DNA of 64,000 bases from Pseudomonas nitroreducens TX1. GTDB taxonomy: Bacteria; Pseudomonadota; Gammaproteobacteria; Pseudomonadales; Pseudomonadaceae. Under the pieces are notes generated by a model. It did no database searches, was not told the origin of the DNA, and worked only from the letters and a program-made list of their open reading frames with translations. The translations under genes were made by a program, and so were the position numbers. The stretch covers positions 62,001 to 126,000 of the forward strand of contig NZ_AMZB01000123.1 of NCBI RefSeq assembly GCF_000313755.1, read 5' to 3'. This document shows, one piece after another, positions 1-8,541 of the stretch (position 1 is its first letter; each line of letters opens with the position of its first letter).

Positions 1-35
1 CCCATCCTCCGGAAAGCGCGGCGGGAGATGTGTTC

Positions 36-479
36 ATGAACCGCCGCGCCGAACGCCTCGCCCCGGTGGTGGACATGGCACTCAAGGCCGAGCGCGAAAC
101 CGCGCGCCAACTCGGCCAGGTGCAGGGGCAGTTGCAGCAGGCGCAGCGCAAGCTCGCCGAGCTGGAGCGCTACCGCCACGACTACCAGCAGCAGTGGATC
201 CGCAACGGCCAGCAGGGCGTCAGCGGCCAGTGGCTGATCAACTACCAGCGCTTCCTTTCGCAGCTCGAAGGCGCGGTGGAACAGCAGAACCGCGCGGTGG
301 ACTGGCACCAGGGCATCGTCGACAAGGCCCGCGTCGCCTGGCAGGAGAAGTACGCCCGCCTGGAAGGCCTGCGCAAGCTGGTCGAGCGCTACCGCGAGGA
401 GGCACGCCTGGCTGCCGACAAGTACGAGCAGAAGCAGCTCGACGAATTCGCCCAGCGCCTGAAACCCTCGCCCGATTGA
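36..479 (+). CDS. fliJ: Flagellar export chaperone/stalk protein FliJ
   Basis: This 147-residue protein is mostly charged, Gln-rich helix, as expected of the FliJ coiled coil. FliJ sits in the FliI ATPase ring and links it to FlhA in the flagellar type III export apparatus. The QGVSGQWL and NYQRFLSQLE stretches are typical of Pseudomonas FliJ. I chose the ATG at 36 over an in-frame GTG at 30 because a GGGAG ribosome-binding site (23-27) lies 8 bases before it. The upstream gene (probably fliI) is outside the window; bases 1-35 contain nothing I can assign. FliJ is followed by non-flagellar genes, which is unusual for its operon. Confidence 0.93.
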   Translation: MNRRAERLAPVVDMALKAERETARQLGQVQGQLQQAQRKLAELERYRHDYQQQWIRNGQQGVSGQWLINYQRFLSQLEGAVEQQNRAVDWHQGIVDKARVAWQEKYARLEGLRKLVERYREEARLAADKYEQKQLDEFAQRLKPSPD

Positions 480-530
480 CAGCCGATGGCCGTGGTAGGC
501 TCCGGTGCGAACCCTGACCGGAAACCCTCC

Positions 531-1367
531 ATGTCACTGCCTCCTCCGCGCACCGCCGATTTCCAGTATCTGCTGAGCCTCTGGAAACTGGTCCCGGAAG
601 GCGAGCCCATCGTCACCCCCAGCAGTCACCTGCTGCCGGTCCGCTGGCAGGGCCGGGCGGCGATGATCAAGGTCGCCCTCGATGTGGACGAGCAGGGCGG
701 TGCGCACGTCATGCGCTGGTGGGACGGCGAGGGTGCAGCCCGGGTGTTCGCCCACGAAGGCGATGCGGTCCTGCTGGAACGTGCCGAGGGCAGGCGCTCG
801 CTGCTGCACATGGCGCTGCATGGCGAAGACGACCAGGCCAGCCGTATCGCCTGTGACGTAGTGCGGCACCTGCATCGACCACGCGGCAAGCCATTGCCGG
901 AGCTGATCGACCTGCGCCAGTGGTTCTGCGACCTCGCCCCGGCTGCCCGGCGCTATGGCGGCCTGTTCCCGCGTTGCCTGGAAACCGCCGAAGCGCTGCT
1001 GGCCAGTGAGCAGGATCGCAGCGTGCTGCATGGCGACGTACACCACGACAACATCCTCGACTTCGGCCCGCGCGGCTGGCTGGCCATCGACCCCAAGCGC
1101 CTGCATGGCGAACGGCTATTCGACTACGCCAACCTGTTGTGCAATCCGGACCTGCCGACCTCCCGCGAGCGCACGCGCTTTCTCCGCCAGCTGGACGTGA
1201 TAGTCGAGCACGCCGGCGTCGACCGGCGTCGTTTGCTGGAGTGGGTCCTGGCCTTCGCGGGTCTCTCCGCGGCCTGGTTCCTCGATGACGGCATGGCCGC
1301 CGACAGCGACCTGAGCGTGGCGCACCTGGCCGCCGCCGAGCTGGACCGCATGGCACGCTGCGCCTGA
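531..1367 (+). CDS. Aminoglycoside/hydroxyurea-type phosphotransferase (APH(6)-like kinase)
   Basis: This 278-residue protein has a protein-kinase-like fold. The catalytic loop HGDVHHDN is at about residues 167-174 (catalytic Asp about 169), and the metal-binding segment AIDPKR is near residue 187. These features match the streptomycin 6-kinase/hydroxyurea phosphotransferase family (APH_6_hur), whose members phosphorylate small molecules; the true substrate here is unknown. The start at 531 gives an N-terminus of the usual length. An in-frame ATG at 486 would add 15 residues that do not resemble the family and sits almost on the fliJ stop. Resistance is only one possibility, since many chromosomal members have no known resistance role. 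Confidence 0.82.
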   Translation: MSLPPPRTADFQYLLSLWKLVPEGEPIVTPSSHLLPVRWQGRAAMIKVALDVDEQGGAHVMRWWDGEGAARVFAHEGDAVLLERAEGRRSLLHMALHGEDDQASRIACDVVRHLHRPRGKPLPELIDLRQWFCDLAPAARRYGGLFPRCLETAEALLASEQDRSVLHGDVHHDNILDFGPRGWLAIDPKRLHGERLFDYANLLCNPDLPTSRERTRFLRQLDVIVEHAGVDRRRLLEWVLAFAGLSAAWFLDDGMAADSDLSVAHLAAAELDRMARCA

Positions 1368-1437
1368 ATCCTGGCCTGCTGCCACGTATCGATGGCTGAG
1401 CCTGGCGGCTCGTGCGGCTGATCGGCTGGCCGCGTGG

Positions 1438-2055
1438 TCAGGACTGCAGCGTTTCGACAGCCAGCCTTAGCGCCATCGCGACGAAAGCCAGGGTGAAAGT
1501 CCAGCGGATCAACGTCATCACCGCCGGGCGTCCGATCACATGCTGGCGCACCCAGGAAGCCAGCAGTCCGTAGCCGATGAACACGGTGAAGGTCATCAGG
1601 GCGAACACCAGGCCCAACACCAGAAACAGGGCGCGGGTATCCTCGCTGCCGGTCGGCACGAACTGCGGCAGGAAGGCCAGGAAGAACAGCCCGAGCTTGG
1701 GGTTGAGCAGGTTCAGCCACAGACCGGTGCCCAGCACCTGCGTGGTGCTGCGTGGGCTGCCGGCCGAATCCAGCGCCAGCGCGCCACTGCCGCGAAATAC
1801 CTGCCAGGCGATGAGCAGCAGATAGGCCGTGCCCATCAGCCGGATGACCTGCAAGCTGGCCGCGCTGGCCTGCAGGATCAGCGACAGGCCGAAGGTGGCG
1901 ACCAGCAGTTGCGGGACCATGCCCAGCGTGCAGCCCAGCGCCGCGACCATGGCTGCGCGGGCGCCGAGGCCGAGGCCGACGGCCAGGGTGTAGAGCACAC
2001 CGGTGCCGGGTAGCAGAACGACGACGAATGCCGTGAGCAGGAATTCTGCGCTCAT
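1438..2055 (-). CDS. LysE/RhtB-family amino acid exporter
   Basis: This 205-residue integral membrane protein has about six hydrophobic segments and the family hallmarks: an N-terminal PGTGVLYT stretch (the LysE/RhtB PGP region) and LWLNLLNPKLGLFFLAF around the middle. Family members export amino acids such as homoserine, threonine, lysine or leucine by proton antiport across the inner membrane. It lies 48 bp downstream of an AraC-type regulator on the same strand, which suggests the regulator controls it or is co-transcribed with it. Substrate cannot be read from sequence. Confidence 0.9.
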   Translation of the reverse strand: MSAEFLLTAFVVVLLPGTGVLYTLAVGLGLGARAAMVAALGCTLGMVPQLLVATFGLSLILQASAASLQVIRLMGTAYLLLIAWQVFRGSGALALDSAGSPRSTTQVLGTGLWLNLLNPKLGLFFLAFLPQFVPTGSEDTRALFLVLGLVFALMTFTVFIGYGLLASWVRQHVIGRPAVMTLIRWTFTLAFVAMALRLAVETLQS

Positions 2056-2103
2056 TCCCTTGGGTTCCTGTATGGAGTCAGTGGCGCCGCAAGGCTGGTG
2101 CGT

Positions 2104-2904
2104 TCAGGGTGCTGGCGGTTGCCGGAGTGAAGAGCGCCATTGGCCCGGCGTCAGTCCGAGCTGGCGGGCAAAGGCACGGGTCATGTGCGACTGGTCGGCG
2201 AAGCCGGCGAGCAGTGCGGCGTCGGCCAGTGTGCGGCCCTCGCCGATGGCCTTGTACGCTTGCCGTACGCGGTACTGCAGTAGGTAGGCGTGGGGAGTGG
2301 TGCCCAGTTCGCGTCGGAAGCGCCGCAGCGCCGCGTAAGGCGTCAGCCCGGCGATGCCGGCCAGCTCGGCCAGTGTGGGGGCGTTGCGCGGGGCGTCGTG
2401 GATCCGTTCGAGCATACGCGCCACGCTGCGGGACGGCAGGGATGCCACGCTTGTGTCGAGGCGCTGGTCGAGCAGTTCGCCGAACAGGTCGAGCACGCCT
2501 TCGCTGGCTTGATCTGCACAAACCTGCGGCAGGTGTTGCAGCACGCTGGCAATGCGCCGGGCGAGTTGCGGGTCGGCGAGGGCGGGTTGGGTGAACTCGC
2601 GACGGGCCATTTCCGCACCGGCCAGTTCCGCCAGCAGCACCGGTTCGACGTAGAGCATCCGCCAGCGCCGCGGCGCGCCGCGCAGGGCAATGCCGTCGTG
2701 CAGTTCATTGGGGCTCACGGTGATGATGTCGCAGGGATTCGCCTCGACCTGGCCGCGGCCGCTCCACGAGCGGTGCCCGCCCTCGAGCATCACGCCGAGG
2801 CCGTACTCGTCGTGGGCGTGGCGCGGGAAGCTGCGCTGCGTGAGTATCTCGACGATACGCAGGCCGGGCAGGGCGGCGGCGGAGCAGTTCACTCGGTGCA
2901 GCAT
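2104..2904 (-). CDS. AraC-family transcriptional regulator
   Basis: This 266-residue protein has an N-terminal cupin-like sensor, with a FPRHAHDEYGLGVML segment near residue 26, and a C-terminal double helix-turn-helix. In the latter, LAELAGIAGLTPYAALRRFR and DAALLAGFADQSHMTRAFAR are the two recognition units. This is the architecture of AraC proteins that sense small ligands and activate a neighbouring gene. Its first codon is taken as the ATG at 2904; the open frame continues upstream but without family similarity. The LysE-type exporter just downstream is the most likely target, an inference from position only. Confidence 0.9.
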   Translation of the reverse strand: MLHRVNCSAAALPGLRIVEILTQRSFPRHAHDEYGLGVMLEGGHRSWSGRGQVEANPCDIITVSPNELHDGIALRGAPRRWRMLYVEPVLLAELAGAEMARREFTQPALADPQLARRIASVLQHLPQVCADQASEGVLDLFGELLDQRLDTSVASLPSRSVARMLERIHDAPRNAPTLAELAGIAGLTPYAALRRFRRELGTTPHAYLLQYRVRQAYKAIGEGRTLADAALLAGFADQSHMTRAFARQLGLTPGQWRSSLRQPPAP

Positions 2905-3038
2905 CGCTGGGTCACCAGGGTTGTGGGGCGCCTTCAGGCGATGGGGTCGTGCCTGAAGTGGGAGGAGTGACTGCAACCTTAGCCCGCCGTGCAGCGGCGC
3001 TCTTGAATGAAATTGACTTTCTGCGGCAGCGAGGCCGC

Positions 3039-3755
3039 TCAGAAGAACGACCGCGAGGCCTTGAACATGAACGCCGAATCGCAATAGGCGTTGTGTCCGG
3101 AGTAGGCACTGCAGTCGCCGCCGGTGAGGCTGCTGCCGCTGTAGGAGAAGTTCAGGTCGATGCCTTTCCACGGGCGGCTGAAGTTCAACGACCAGTCGCC
3201 GAATTCGCTGACAGTGCCGCCGCTGCCCAGGCTCACCGGCGAGGCGAGGCTATAGGCGGAATACTTGAAGGTCACGTCGAAGCCCAGGTCTTGCTGCACA
3301 CCGAGGTCGGTGAACAGGGTGGCGGTGCTGCGCCCGGCCTGAGCACTGTAGGCTGCGCCAAGGCGGCTGCCGAATACCGAGAGGCCGCCGTACAGGGCCT
3401 GGCTGTCATAGTCGGGCTGCTCCGGGCGGCTGTAGCGCAGGGTGCCCACTTCGTAGCCCAGCTTGCCGTCGCCCAGCGGATGCTTGTAGCCGGCATAGCT
3501 GTCGATCTCCAGCGGCTTTTCCTGGTCCAGGTTCGACGTCCAGCTGCCGACGTACCAGCCACTGTCGTGGGTGATGTCGAGGCCGCCCTGGGCGCTGTTG
3601 GCCTGGCCCGGCTGGACCAGCCCCTGGGCCATGCTGCGCGTGGGCGAGTTGGCGAATTTGAGCTCGAAGTCGCCCAGCTCGCGTTGCATCACCTGGGCGT
3701 GTGCGTACGACGCCGCGCAGAACACGCAGGCCGCGATGAGTATGGACTTGGACAT
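3039..3755 (-). CDS. TorF-family putative outer-membrane porin
   Basis: This 238-residue protein begins with a signal peptide (MSKSILIAACVFCAASYAHA) and then shows alternating short aromatic-rich strands. Examples are GGLDITHDSGWYVGSW and EIDSYAGYKH, with a C-terminal Phe (KASRSFF) as is usual for outer-membrane beta-barrels. These features fit the TorF/Gcw_chp putative porin family. The ATG at 3755 places the signal peptide at the N-terminus; longer in-frame starts would bury it. Function is unknown beyond probable passage of small solutes. It is divergent from hsbA, with a 250-bp gap between them. Confidence 0.8.
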   Translation of the reverse strand: MSKSILIAACVFCAASYAHAQVMQRELGDFELKFANSPTRSMAQGLVQPGQANSAQGGLDITHDSGWYVGSWTSNLDQEKPLEIDSYAGYKHPLGDGKLGYEVGTLRYSRPEQPDYDSQALYGGLSVFGSRLGAAYSAQAGRSTATLFTDLGVQQDLGFDVTFKYSAYSLASPVSLGSGGTVSEFGDWSLNFSRPWKGIDLNFSYSGSSLTGGDCSAYSGHNAYCDSAFMFKASRSFF

Positions 3756-4005
3756 GCTCCCCCCGTCTTTGCCTGGTGCGACCCTTCCAAGGCCTCTGGT
3801 GAGCCTTCGCTCTGCGTCGCACGGGTAAAAGGGTAAAGGCATTCGCCGTGGCTGTGTCGACCGGCGGTCCATTAATCGAGCTGGCGGGTGCCGTTCGACC
3901 GGTCTGGCGGGGCGCTTTCCAATCGTTCGCCGAGGTTGCCCCTGTCATCGCTAACTGCTACATCTTCAAGCTCGTGCGCGACCATCGATCGATAAGGAGA
4001 ATCCC

Positions 4006-4311
4006 ATGGCCATCACTTCCGTACCCTCCGCTGACGGGCAGGAGCTCACCATTGTGGTCCAGGGGCGTTTCGATTTCGGCGCACACCAGGAATTCCGCAA
4101 CGCCTACGAGCGCGTCGAGACGACGCCCAAGCGCTACGTGGTGGACCTCAAGGGCGCCACCTACCTCGATAGCTCTGCGCTGGGCATGCTCCTGCTGTTG
4201 CGCGACCACGCCGGCGGGGAGAGCGCGCAGATCCGACTGGCGCACTGCAACCCGGACGTGCGCAAGGTGCTGTCCATCTCCAACTTCGAGCAGTTGTTCA
4301 AGATCAGCTGA
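4006..4311 (+). CDS. hsbA: STAS-domain anti-sigma factor antagonist HsbA
   Basis: This 101-residue STAS protein carries the DSSALGM loop, with Ser56 in the position phosphorylated in P. aeruginosa HsbA. HsbA is the switch of the HptB pathway: unphosphorylated it binds the anti-sigma factor FlgM, and phosphorylated it works with the diguanylate cyclase HsbD, so it decides between swimming and biofilm. An AAGGAG ribosome-binding site lies just before the ATG. It is followed directly by hsbR and hptB, as in P. putida, where the trio also precedes fliK. Assignment rests on high similarity and gene order. Confidence 0.9.
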   Translation: MAITSVPSADGQELTIVVQGRFDFGAHQEFRNAYERVETTPKRYVVDLKGATYLDSSALGMLLLLRDHAGGESAQIRLAHCNPDVRKVLSISNFEQLFKIS

Positions 4312-4339
4312 CGCGGCGCGGTCTGCAGTGGCAACGGCC

Positions 4340-6037
4340 ATGTCCGAACCTCTCACCGTCCTGATCGCCGACGACAACGCCGCCGATCGCCTGCTGCTGT
4401 CGACCATCGTCAGCCGCCAGGGCCATCGCGTGATCACCGCTGCCAACGGCCTGGAAGCCCTGGCGCTGTTCGCACAGGAGCGGCCGCAACTGGTGCTGAT
4501 GGATGCCCTGATGCCGGTGATGGACGGCTTCGAGGCGGCGCGGCGGATTCGCCGTCAGGCCGGCGAAGAGTTGGTGCCGATCATCTTCCTCACGTCGCTG
4601 AGCGAGCCCGAGGCTCTGGTGCAGAGCCTGGAGGCGGGCGGCGACGATTTCCTCTCCAAGCCCTACAACCGCGTCATCCTCGAAGCCAAGATCCGCGCCA
4701 TGGGGCGCCTGCATCACCTGCAGCGGATGGTGCTGGAGCAGCGCGACCTGATCGCCCGGCACAACGAGCACCTGCTCAACGAGCAACGGGTGGCCAAGGC
4801 AGTGTTCGACAAGGTGGCGCACTCGGGTTGCCTGAATGCGGCGAACATCCGCTACCTGCAATCGCCCTTCGCGCTGTTCAACGGCGACCTGCTGCTGGCC
4901 GCCTTCAAGCCCTCGGGCGGCATACATGTGCTGCTTGGCGACTTCACCGGCCACGGCTTGCCGGCGGCCATCGGCGCCATGCCGCTGGCGGAGGTTTTCT
5001 ACGGCATGACCGCCAAGGGCTACCCCATGGCGGACATCCTTCGCGAGATGAACGCCAAGCTCAAGCGCATCCTGCCGGTGGGCGTTTTCTGCTGCGCCGC
5101 GATGCTCAACCTGAGCTTCCAGCGCGGTCTGGTGGAGGTGTGGAACGGCGGCCTGCCCAACGGCTACCTCCACCGCCACGGTGGCGGTGAACTGCAGCCG
5201 CTGGTGTCGCGCCATCTGCCGTTGGGCATCCTCGATGCTGCCGCCTTCAGCGACCACTTCGAGGTTTACGCAATGGAGGAGGGCGACCGCGTGTTCCTCT
5301 TCTCCGATGGTGTGCTGGAGGCGCGCAATGCGTCCGGCGAGGCCTTCGGGGAGGATCGCCTGCGCCTGGTACTCAGCGAGGGCCATGTGCCGTCGCGCCT
5401 GTTCGACGACATCCAGGCGGCGGTTGGGCGCTTTCGCGGCGAGGCCCAGGACGATGTCAGCATGCTGGAAATCGCGCTGGTCCCCGAGGACTCGCTGCAG
5501 CGTCCGCCGCTGGCGTTCTCCGACAACGGCCTGAGCAGCCCGCTGGACTGGTCCGCCAGCTTCGAATTCCGTGCGCCGACCCTGCGCAACTTCAATCCGC
5601 TGCCCTTCCTGCTGCAGTTGCTGATGGAGGTGCACGACCTGCGCCCGCGCGGCGGGGCGCTCTACACCGTGCTCGCCGAACTCTACTCCAATGCGCTGGA
5701 GCACGGCGTGATGGGCCTGGACTCGACGCTCAAGTGCGACGCCGCCGGTTTCGCCCGCTATTATCAGGAGCGCAGCAAGCGCCTGGTCACGCTGCGCGAC
5801 GGCTTCGTGCGCTTCCACGTCGACCTTGCTCCCCACGGCGACGGCGGGCGTTTGCTGGTGCGGGTCGAGGACAGTGGCGACGGGTTCGACGTGGGCGCGG
5901 TGCTGGCTTCGCAGCAGGCCGCCGGCAGCCTTTGCGGGCGGGGCCTGACACTGGTCCGGCAGTTGGCCGACCGCTGCCAGTGGTCGGGCGATGGCAAGTC
6001 GGTGTCCGTGGAGTTCTTCTGGTCGGCTCAGGCATAA
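4340..6037 (+). CDS. hsbR: HsbR: response regulator with PP2C phosphatase and HATPase kinase domains
   Basis: This 565-residue protein has three domains. A receiver occupies residues 1-125, with the acidic pair DD at 11-12 and phospho-acceptor Asp55 in LMDALMPVMDG. A SpoIIE/PP2C-type phosphatase follows, with GDFTGHGLPAAIG and FSDGVLEARN metal-binding motifs. A C-terminal RsbW-like HATPase has an N-box ELYSNALEHG and a VRVEDSGDGFD G-box. In P. aeruginosa the protein is phosphorylated by HptB; it then dephosphorylates HsbA, or phosphorylates it through the HATPase domain. The ATG at 4340 starts immediately at the receiver. An in-frame GTG at 4328 would add only four residues. Confidence 0.92.
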   Translation: MSEPLTVLIADDNAADRLLLSTIVSRQGHRVITAANGLEALALFAQERPQLVLMDALMPVMDGFEAARRIRRQAGEELVPIIFLTSLSEPEALVQSLEAGGDDFLSKPYNRVILEAKIRAMGRLHHLQRMVLEQRDLIARHNEHLLNEQRVAKAVFDKVAHSGCLNAANIRYLQSPFALFNGDLLLAAFKPSGGIHVLLGDFTGHGLPAAIGAMPLAEVFYGMTAKGYPMADILREMNAKLKRILPVGVFCCAAMLNLSFQRGLVEVWNGGLPNGYLHRHGGGELQPLVSRHLPLGILDAAAFSDHFEVYAMEEGDRVFLFSDGVLEARNASGEAFGEDRLRLVLSEGHVPSRLFDDIQAAVGRFRGEAQDDVSMLEIALVPEDSLQRPPLAFSDNGLSSPLDWSASFEFRAPTLRNFNPLPFLLQLLMEVHDLRPRGGALYTVLAELYSNALEHGVMGLDSTLKCDAAGFARYYQERSKRLVTLRDGFVRFHVDLAPHGDGGRLLVRVEDSGDGFDVGAVLASQQAAGSLCGRGLTLVRQLADRCQWSGDGKSVSVEFFWSAQA

Positions 6038-6091
6038 TCGGTCCCTTCTTGTCCCCCCAAGGGTGGCGAGCCGTCCTTCAGGGAGTGCCCC

Positions 6092-6433
6092 ATGTCCGAG
6101 CCGCATCTCGATGGCGCCGTGCTGAGCAATTTGCTGTCGATCATGGAAGACGAATACCCGCTGCTGGTCGAGACCTTCCTCAGCGACTCCGAGGAGCGCC
6201 TGCGCAGCATCCGCGAGGCCTTCGCCGCCAGCGACGCACCGACCCTGCGCCATGCCGCGCACAGCTTCAAGGGCAGCTGTGGCAACATGGGCGCAGCGGT
6301 GCTGAGCAGCCTGTGCAAGCGTCTGGAGGAGGCCGCACGGCACAATGATCTGGACAGCGCCCAAGGTTTGATCGCCAAGGTCGAACATGAATTCAGCATC
6401 GTCCGCACCCTGCTGTTGCCCGGTCGCCCCTGA
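6092..6433 (+). CDS. hptB: Histidine phosphotransfer protein HptB
   Basis: This 113-residue four-helix Hpt protein carries the phosphorylatable His57 in HAAHSFKGSCGNMGA. HptB receives phosphate from the hybrid kinases RetS, PA1611, ErcS' and SagS in P. aeruginosa and passes it to HsbR, linking the Gac/Rsm network to motility. It is 54 bp downstream of hsbR and in the same orientation, so the phosphorelay trio is probably one transcript. The next gene, fliK, has its own sigma-54 promoter starting 12 bp after the hptB stop. Confidence 0.92.
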   Translation: MSEPHLDGAVLSNLLSIMEDEYPLLVETFLSDSEERLRSIREAFAASDAPTLRHAAHSFKGSCGNMGAAVLSSLCKRLEEAARHNDLDSAQGLIAKVEHEFSIVRTLLLPGRP

Positions 6434-6445
6434 CCTTTTCCGAGT

Positions 6446-6461
6446 TGGCCCGCGCCTTGCT
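6446..6461 (+). promoter_or_regulatory. Sigma-54 (RpoN) promoter of fliK
   Basis: The sequence TGGCCCGCGCCTTGCT matches the sigma-54 consensus TGGCAC-N5-TTGCW, with the invariant GG and GC 10 bp apart. It lies 39 bp before the fliK ATG. Class II/III flagellar genes of Pseudomonas depend on RpoN with FleQ or FleR. Confidence 0.8.
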
Positions 6462-6499
6462 ATCTCCGTGTTGGATATTCACATCAACGGAGAACTCCG

Positions 6500-7795
6500 A
6501 TGGCTGTCGCCCCGGATATTTTATTGACGCCCACGCCTGACTCCAGGCCCAAGGCGGCGCTCTCCAAGCCTGCGCAGAATTCGCCAAACTCCAGCAACGA
6601 CAAGGGCTCCAGCTTCGCCGACGTCTATGCGCAGGAGCAGCGTCCGGCGGCCAGCGAGCGCCCGGACAAAGCGCCCAAGGCCAAGACCGAAAAGCCCAGG
6701 GACGGCGCCGACAAGGACTCCAAGGTCAGCGACGCCAAGGACGCCGCTGCCGCCGACAAGCCAGCGGTTGCCGAAGACGGCAAGGCCTTGCCGGCCGATG
6801 ACGTCAGCCAGGCGGAGGCGGGCAAGGTGGCCGGGGGCGATGAGAAGCCCGAGGCGACCCTCGACCCGTTGCTGATGCTGGGCATGACCGGCCAACTGCC
6901 CGTCACCGAGGCGCCGCCGCTGGTGGTCAGCAGTGGTATTGGCCAGCAGACCGCGGCCAGCACCGACGGCGATCTGGAGAAGCTCAACGTGCTGCCGGGT
7001 GTCATCGCCGGGGCCCAGGACCAGGCGCAGCAGACGCAGGCCGTCGCTGACCTGGCGGCCACGGCCAAGACCAGCGATGCGCCGGTTGACGGCAAGGCCA
7101 AGCCGGACCTTTCCGCCGCCCTGGCCGCGCTGGACCCGGATGCCACCGCCAGGAACGCCGCAGGCAAGCTGACGGAAGGCGCCCTGCAGGCCAGTGTCGA
7201 CCTGAGCCAGCAACTGCCGGAGTTGCAGGTGGAGGCCAAGCCGGAAGCGCCGCGCAACGACACCTTCGCCGCGCGCCTGGATTCGCTGACCCAGGCGCTG
7301 AACACGCCGCAGGCCATGACCAACCGCCCGGTGAATCCGCTGGTGCCGGGGCAGCCGGTGTCGGTGCAGCAGAACGGCTGGACCGACCAGGTGGTGGACC
7401 GGGTGATGTGGATGTCTTCGCAGAACCTCAAGTCCGCCGAGATCCAGATGGACCCGGCTGACCTCGGTCGCCTGGAGGTGCGCATCCACATGAGCGCCGA
7501 CCAGACCCAGGTGAACTTCATCAGCGCCAACGCTGGGGTGCGCGAAGCGCTGGACAGCCAGCAGCATCGCCTGCGCGAGATGTTCAGCCAGCAGGGCATG
7601 GGCCAGCTGGACGTCAACGTGTCCGACCAGTCTGCCCGTGGCTGGCAGCAACAGCAGCAGGGGGATGAGCGTGGCAGCTCGCGGCGCGTGGCCGGCGCTG
7701 ACAGCGGTGATGACGAGCCGATGATCAGCGGCATGTCGGAGATCCGCCCGGCATCGACGGCGCAGGGCAGGGGATTGGTGGATTATTACGCGTGA
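6500..7795 (+). CDS. fliK: Flagellar hook-length control protein FliK
   Basis: This 431-residue protein is secreted during hook assembly and acts as a molecular ruler. When the hook is complete, its C-terminal domain makes FlhB switch export from hook to filament substrates. The N-terminal 250 residues are low-complexity, rich in Ala, Lys, Asp and Gln, as in other FliK rulers. The conserved C-terminal domain spans about residues 290-380, with ADLGRLEVRIHMSADQTQV and HRLREMFSQQGM. A Gln-rich tail follows. It is transcribed from a sigma-54 promoter and separated from fliL by 215 bp with a second such promoter. Confidence 0.93.
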   Translation: MAVAPDILLTPTPDSRPKAALSKPAQNSPNSSNDKGSSFADVYAQEQRPAASERPDKAPKAKTEKPRDGADKDSKVSDAKDAAAADKPAVAEDGKALPADDVSQAEAGKVAGGDEKPEATLDPLLMLGMTGQLPVTEAPPLVVSSGIGQQTAASTDGDLEKLNVLPGVIAGAQDQAQQTQAVADLAATAKTSDAPVDGKAKPDLSAALAALDPDATARNAAGKLTEGALQASVDLSQQLPELQVEAKPEAPRNDTFAARLDSLTQALNTPQAMTNRPVNPLVPGQPVSVQQNGWTDQVVDRVMWMSSQNLKSAEIQMDPADLGRLEVRIHMSADQTQVNFISANAGVREALDSQQHRLREMFSQQGMGQLDVNVSDQSARGWQQQQQGDERGSSRRVAGADSGDDEPMISGMSEIRPASTAQGRGLVDYYA

Positions 7796-7945
7796 TGGGG
7801 TGGGCGCGTTCCGGGGGGGCGCGGTGCTGCCTCAAAGCGCCCTCTCCCTGACCCTGGCTGCGCCAAGGAAAATTCTTACGCTCCCCGTGACATCCTCCGT
7901 CTAGCCTGTAATATCCGCGGCGGCGCCAGTCGTACAATTCCGAAC

Positions 7946-7961
7946 TGGCACAGCCCTTGCT
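7946..7961 (+). promoter_or_regulatory. Sigma-54 (RpoN) promoter of the fliL operon
   Basis: The sequence TGGCACAGCCCTTGCT is a perfect match to the sigma-54 consensus, including spacing. It lies 49 bp before the fliL ATG and should drive fliLMNOPQR-flhB. FleQ-dependent RpoN control of fliL is established for P. aeruginosa. Confidence 0.92.
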
Positions 7962-8010
7962 GCTACCCCGGTATCAGCGTATCGCGCCGCAAATGTGACG
8001 GATTATTGGC

Positions 8011-8532
8011 ATGGCCAAGAAAGAACAGACGCCTTCTCTCCCTGATGGCCAGTCGCCCGGCAAGGGCAAGCTGAAGCTCATCATCATCATCGCGCTGGCC
8101 TTCCTGCTGGCGGTGGGCGCGTCGGTGGGCGGCACCTGGTTCTTCCTGCACAAGAGCGCCAAGCCCGAAGCGGCTGAGGCCAAGGCCGCGGAACACGCCG
8201 AGCCGACGAAGAAGCAGGCGGTGTACGAGATTCTCGCACCGTCCTTCGTGGTCAACTTCAATCAGAACGGCCGTCAGCGCTATCTTCAGGTGGCCGTCGC
8301 CCTCATGGGCCGCGACCAGGCGCAGATGGATGCCCTGCGCGAGCAGATGCCGCTGGTGCGCAACCAGTTGGTGATGCTGTTCTCGAGCCAGAATTTCGAC
8401 AACCTGGTGACGCCGGTCGGCAAGGAGATGCTGCGCCAGCAGGCGACCAGCAGCCTTCAGGAACTGGCGAAGAAAGCCACCGGTCAGTTGACCGTGGAGC
8501 AAGTGCTTTTCACCAATTTCGTATTGCAGTAG
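8011..8532 (+). CDS. fliL: Flagellar basal-body stator-associated protein FliL
   Basis: This 173-residue single-pass inner-membrane protein has a transmembrane segment at about residues 21-46 after a short Lys-rich cytoplasmic tail. A periplasmic domain follows, with YLQVAVALMGRD and NQLVMLFSSQ typical of FliL. FliL surrounds the stator units and supports torque under load. It is the first gene of the fliL operon and is followed 9 bp later by fliM. Confidence 0.93.
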   Translation: MAKKEQTPSLPDGQSPGKGKLKLIIIIALAFLLAVGASVGGTWFFLHKSAKPEAAEAKAAEHAEPTKKQAVYEILAPSFVVNFNQNGRQRYLQVAVALMGRDQAQMDALREQMPLVRNQLVMLFSSQNFDNLVTPVGKEMLRQQATSSLQELAKKATGQLTVEQVLFTNFVLQ

Positions 8533-8541
8533 GTATCCGCC

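Noticed and set aside
531-1367. Acquired antibiotic-resistance gene
   Set aside because: Codon use matches the chromosome and there is no integron, insertion sequence or attC site around it; family similarity alone does not show resistance.
4304-6388. Very long minus-strand open frame opposite hsbR and hptB
   Set aside because: It is antisense to clearly conserved genes. Its composition (His/Gln/Val/Ala-rich) is the expected mirror of GC3-biased coding, and it has no domain.
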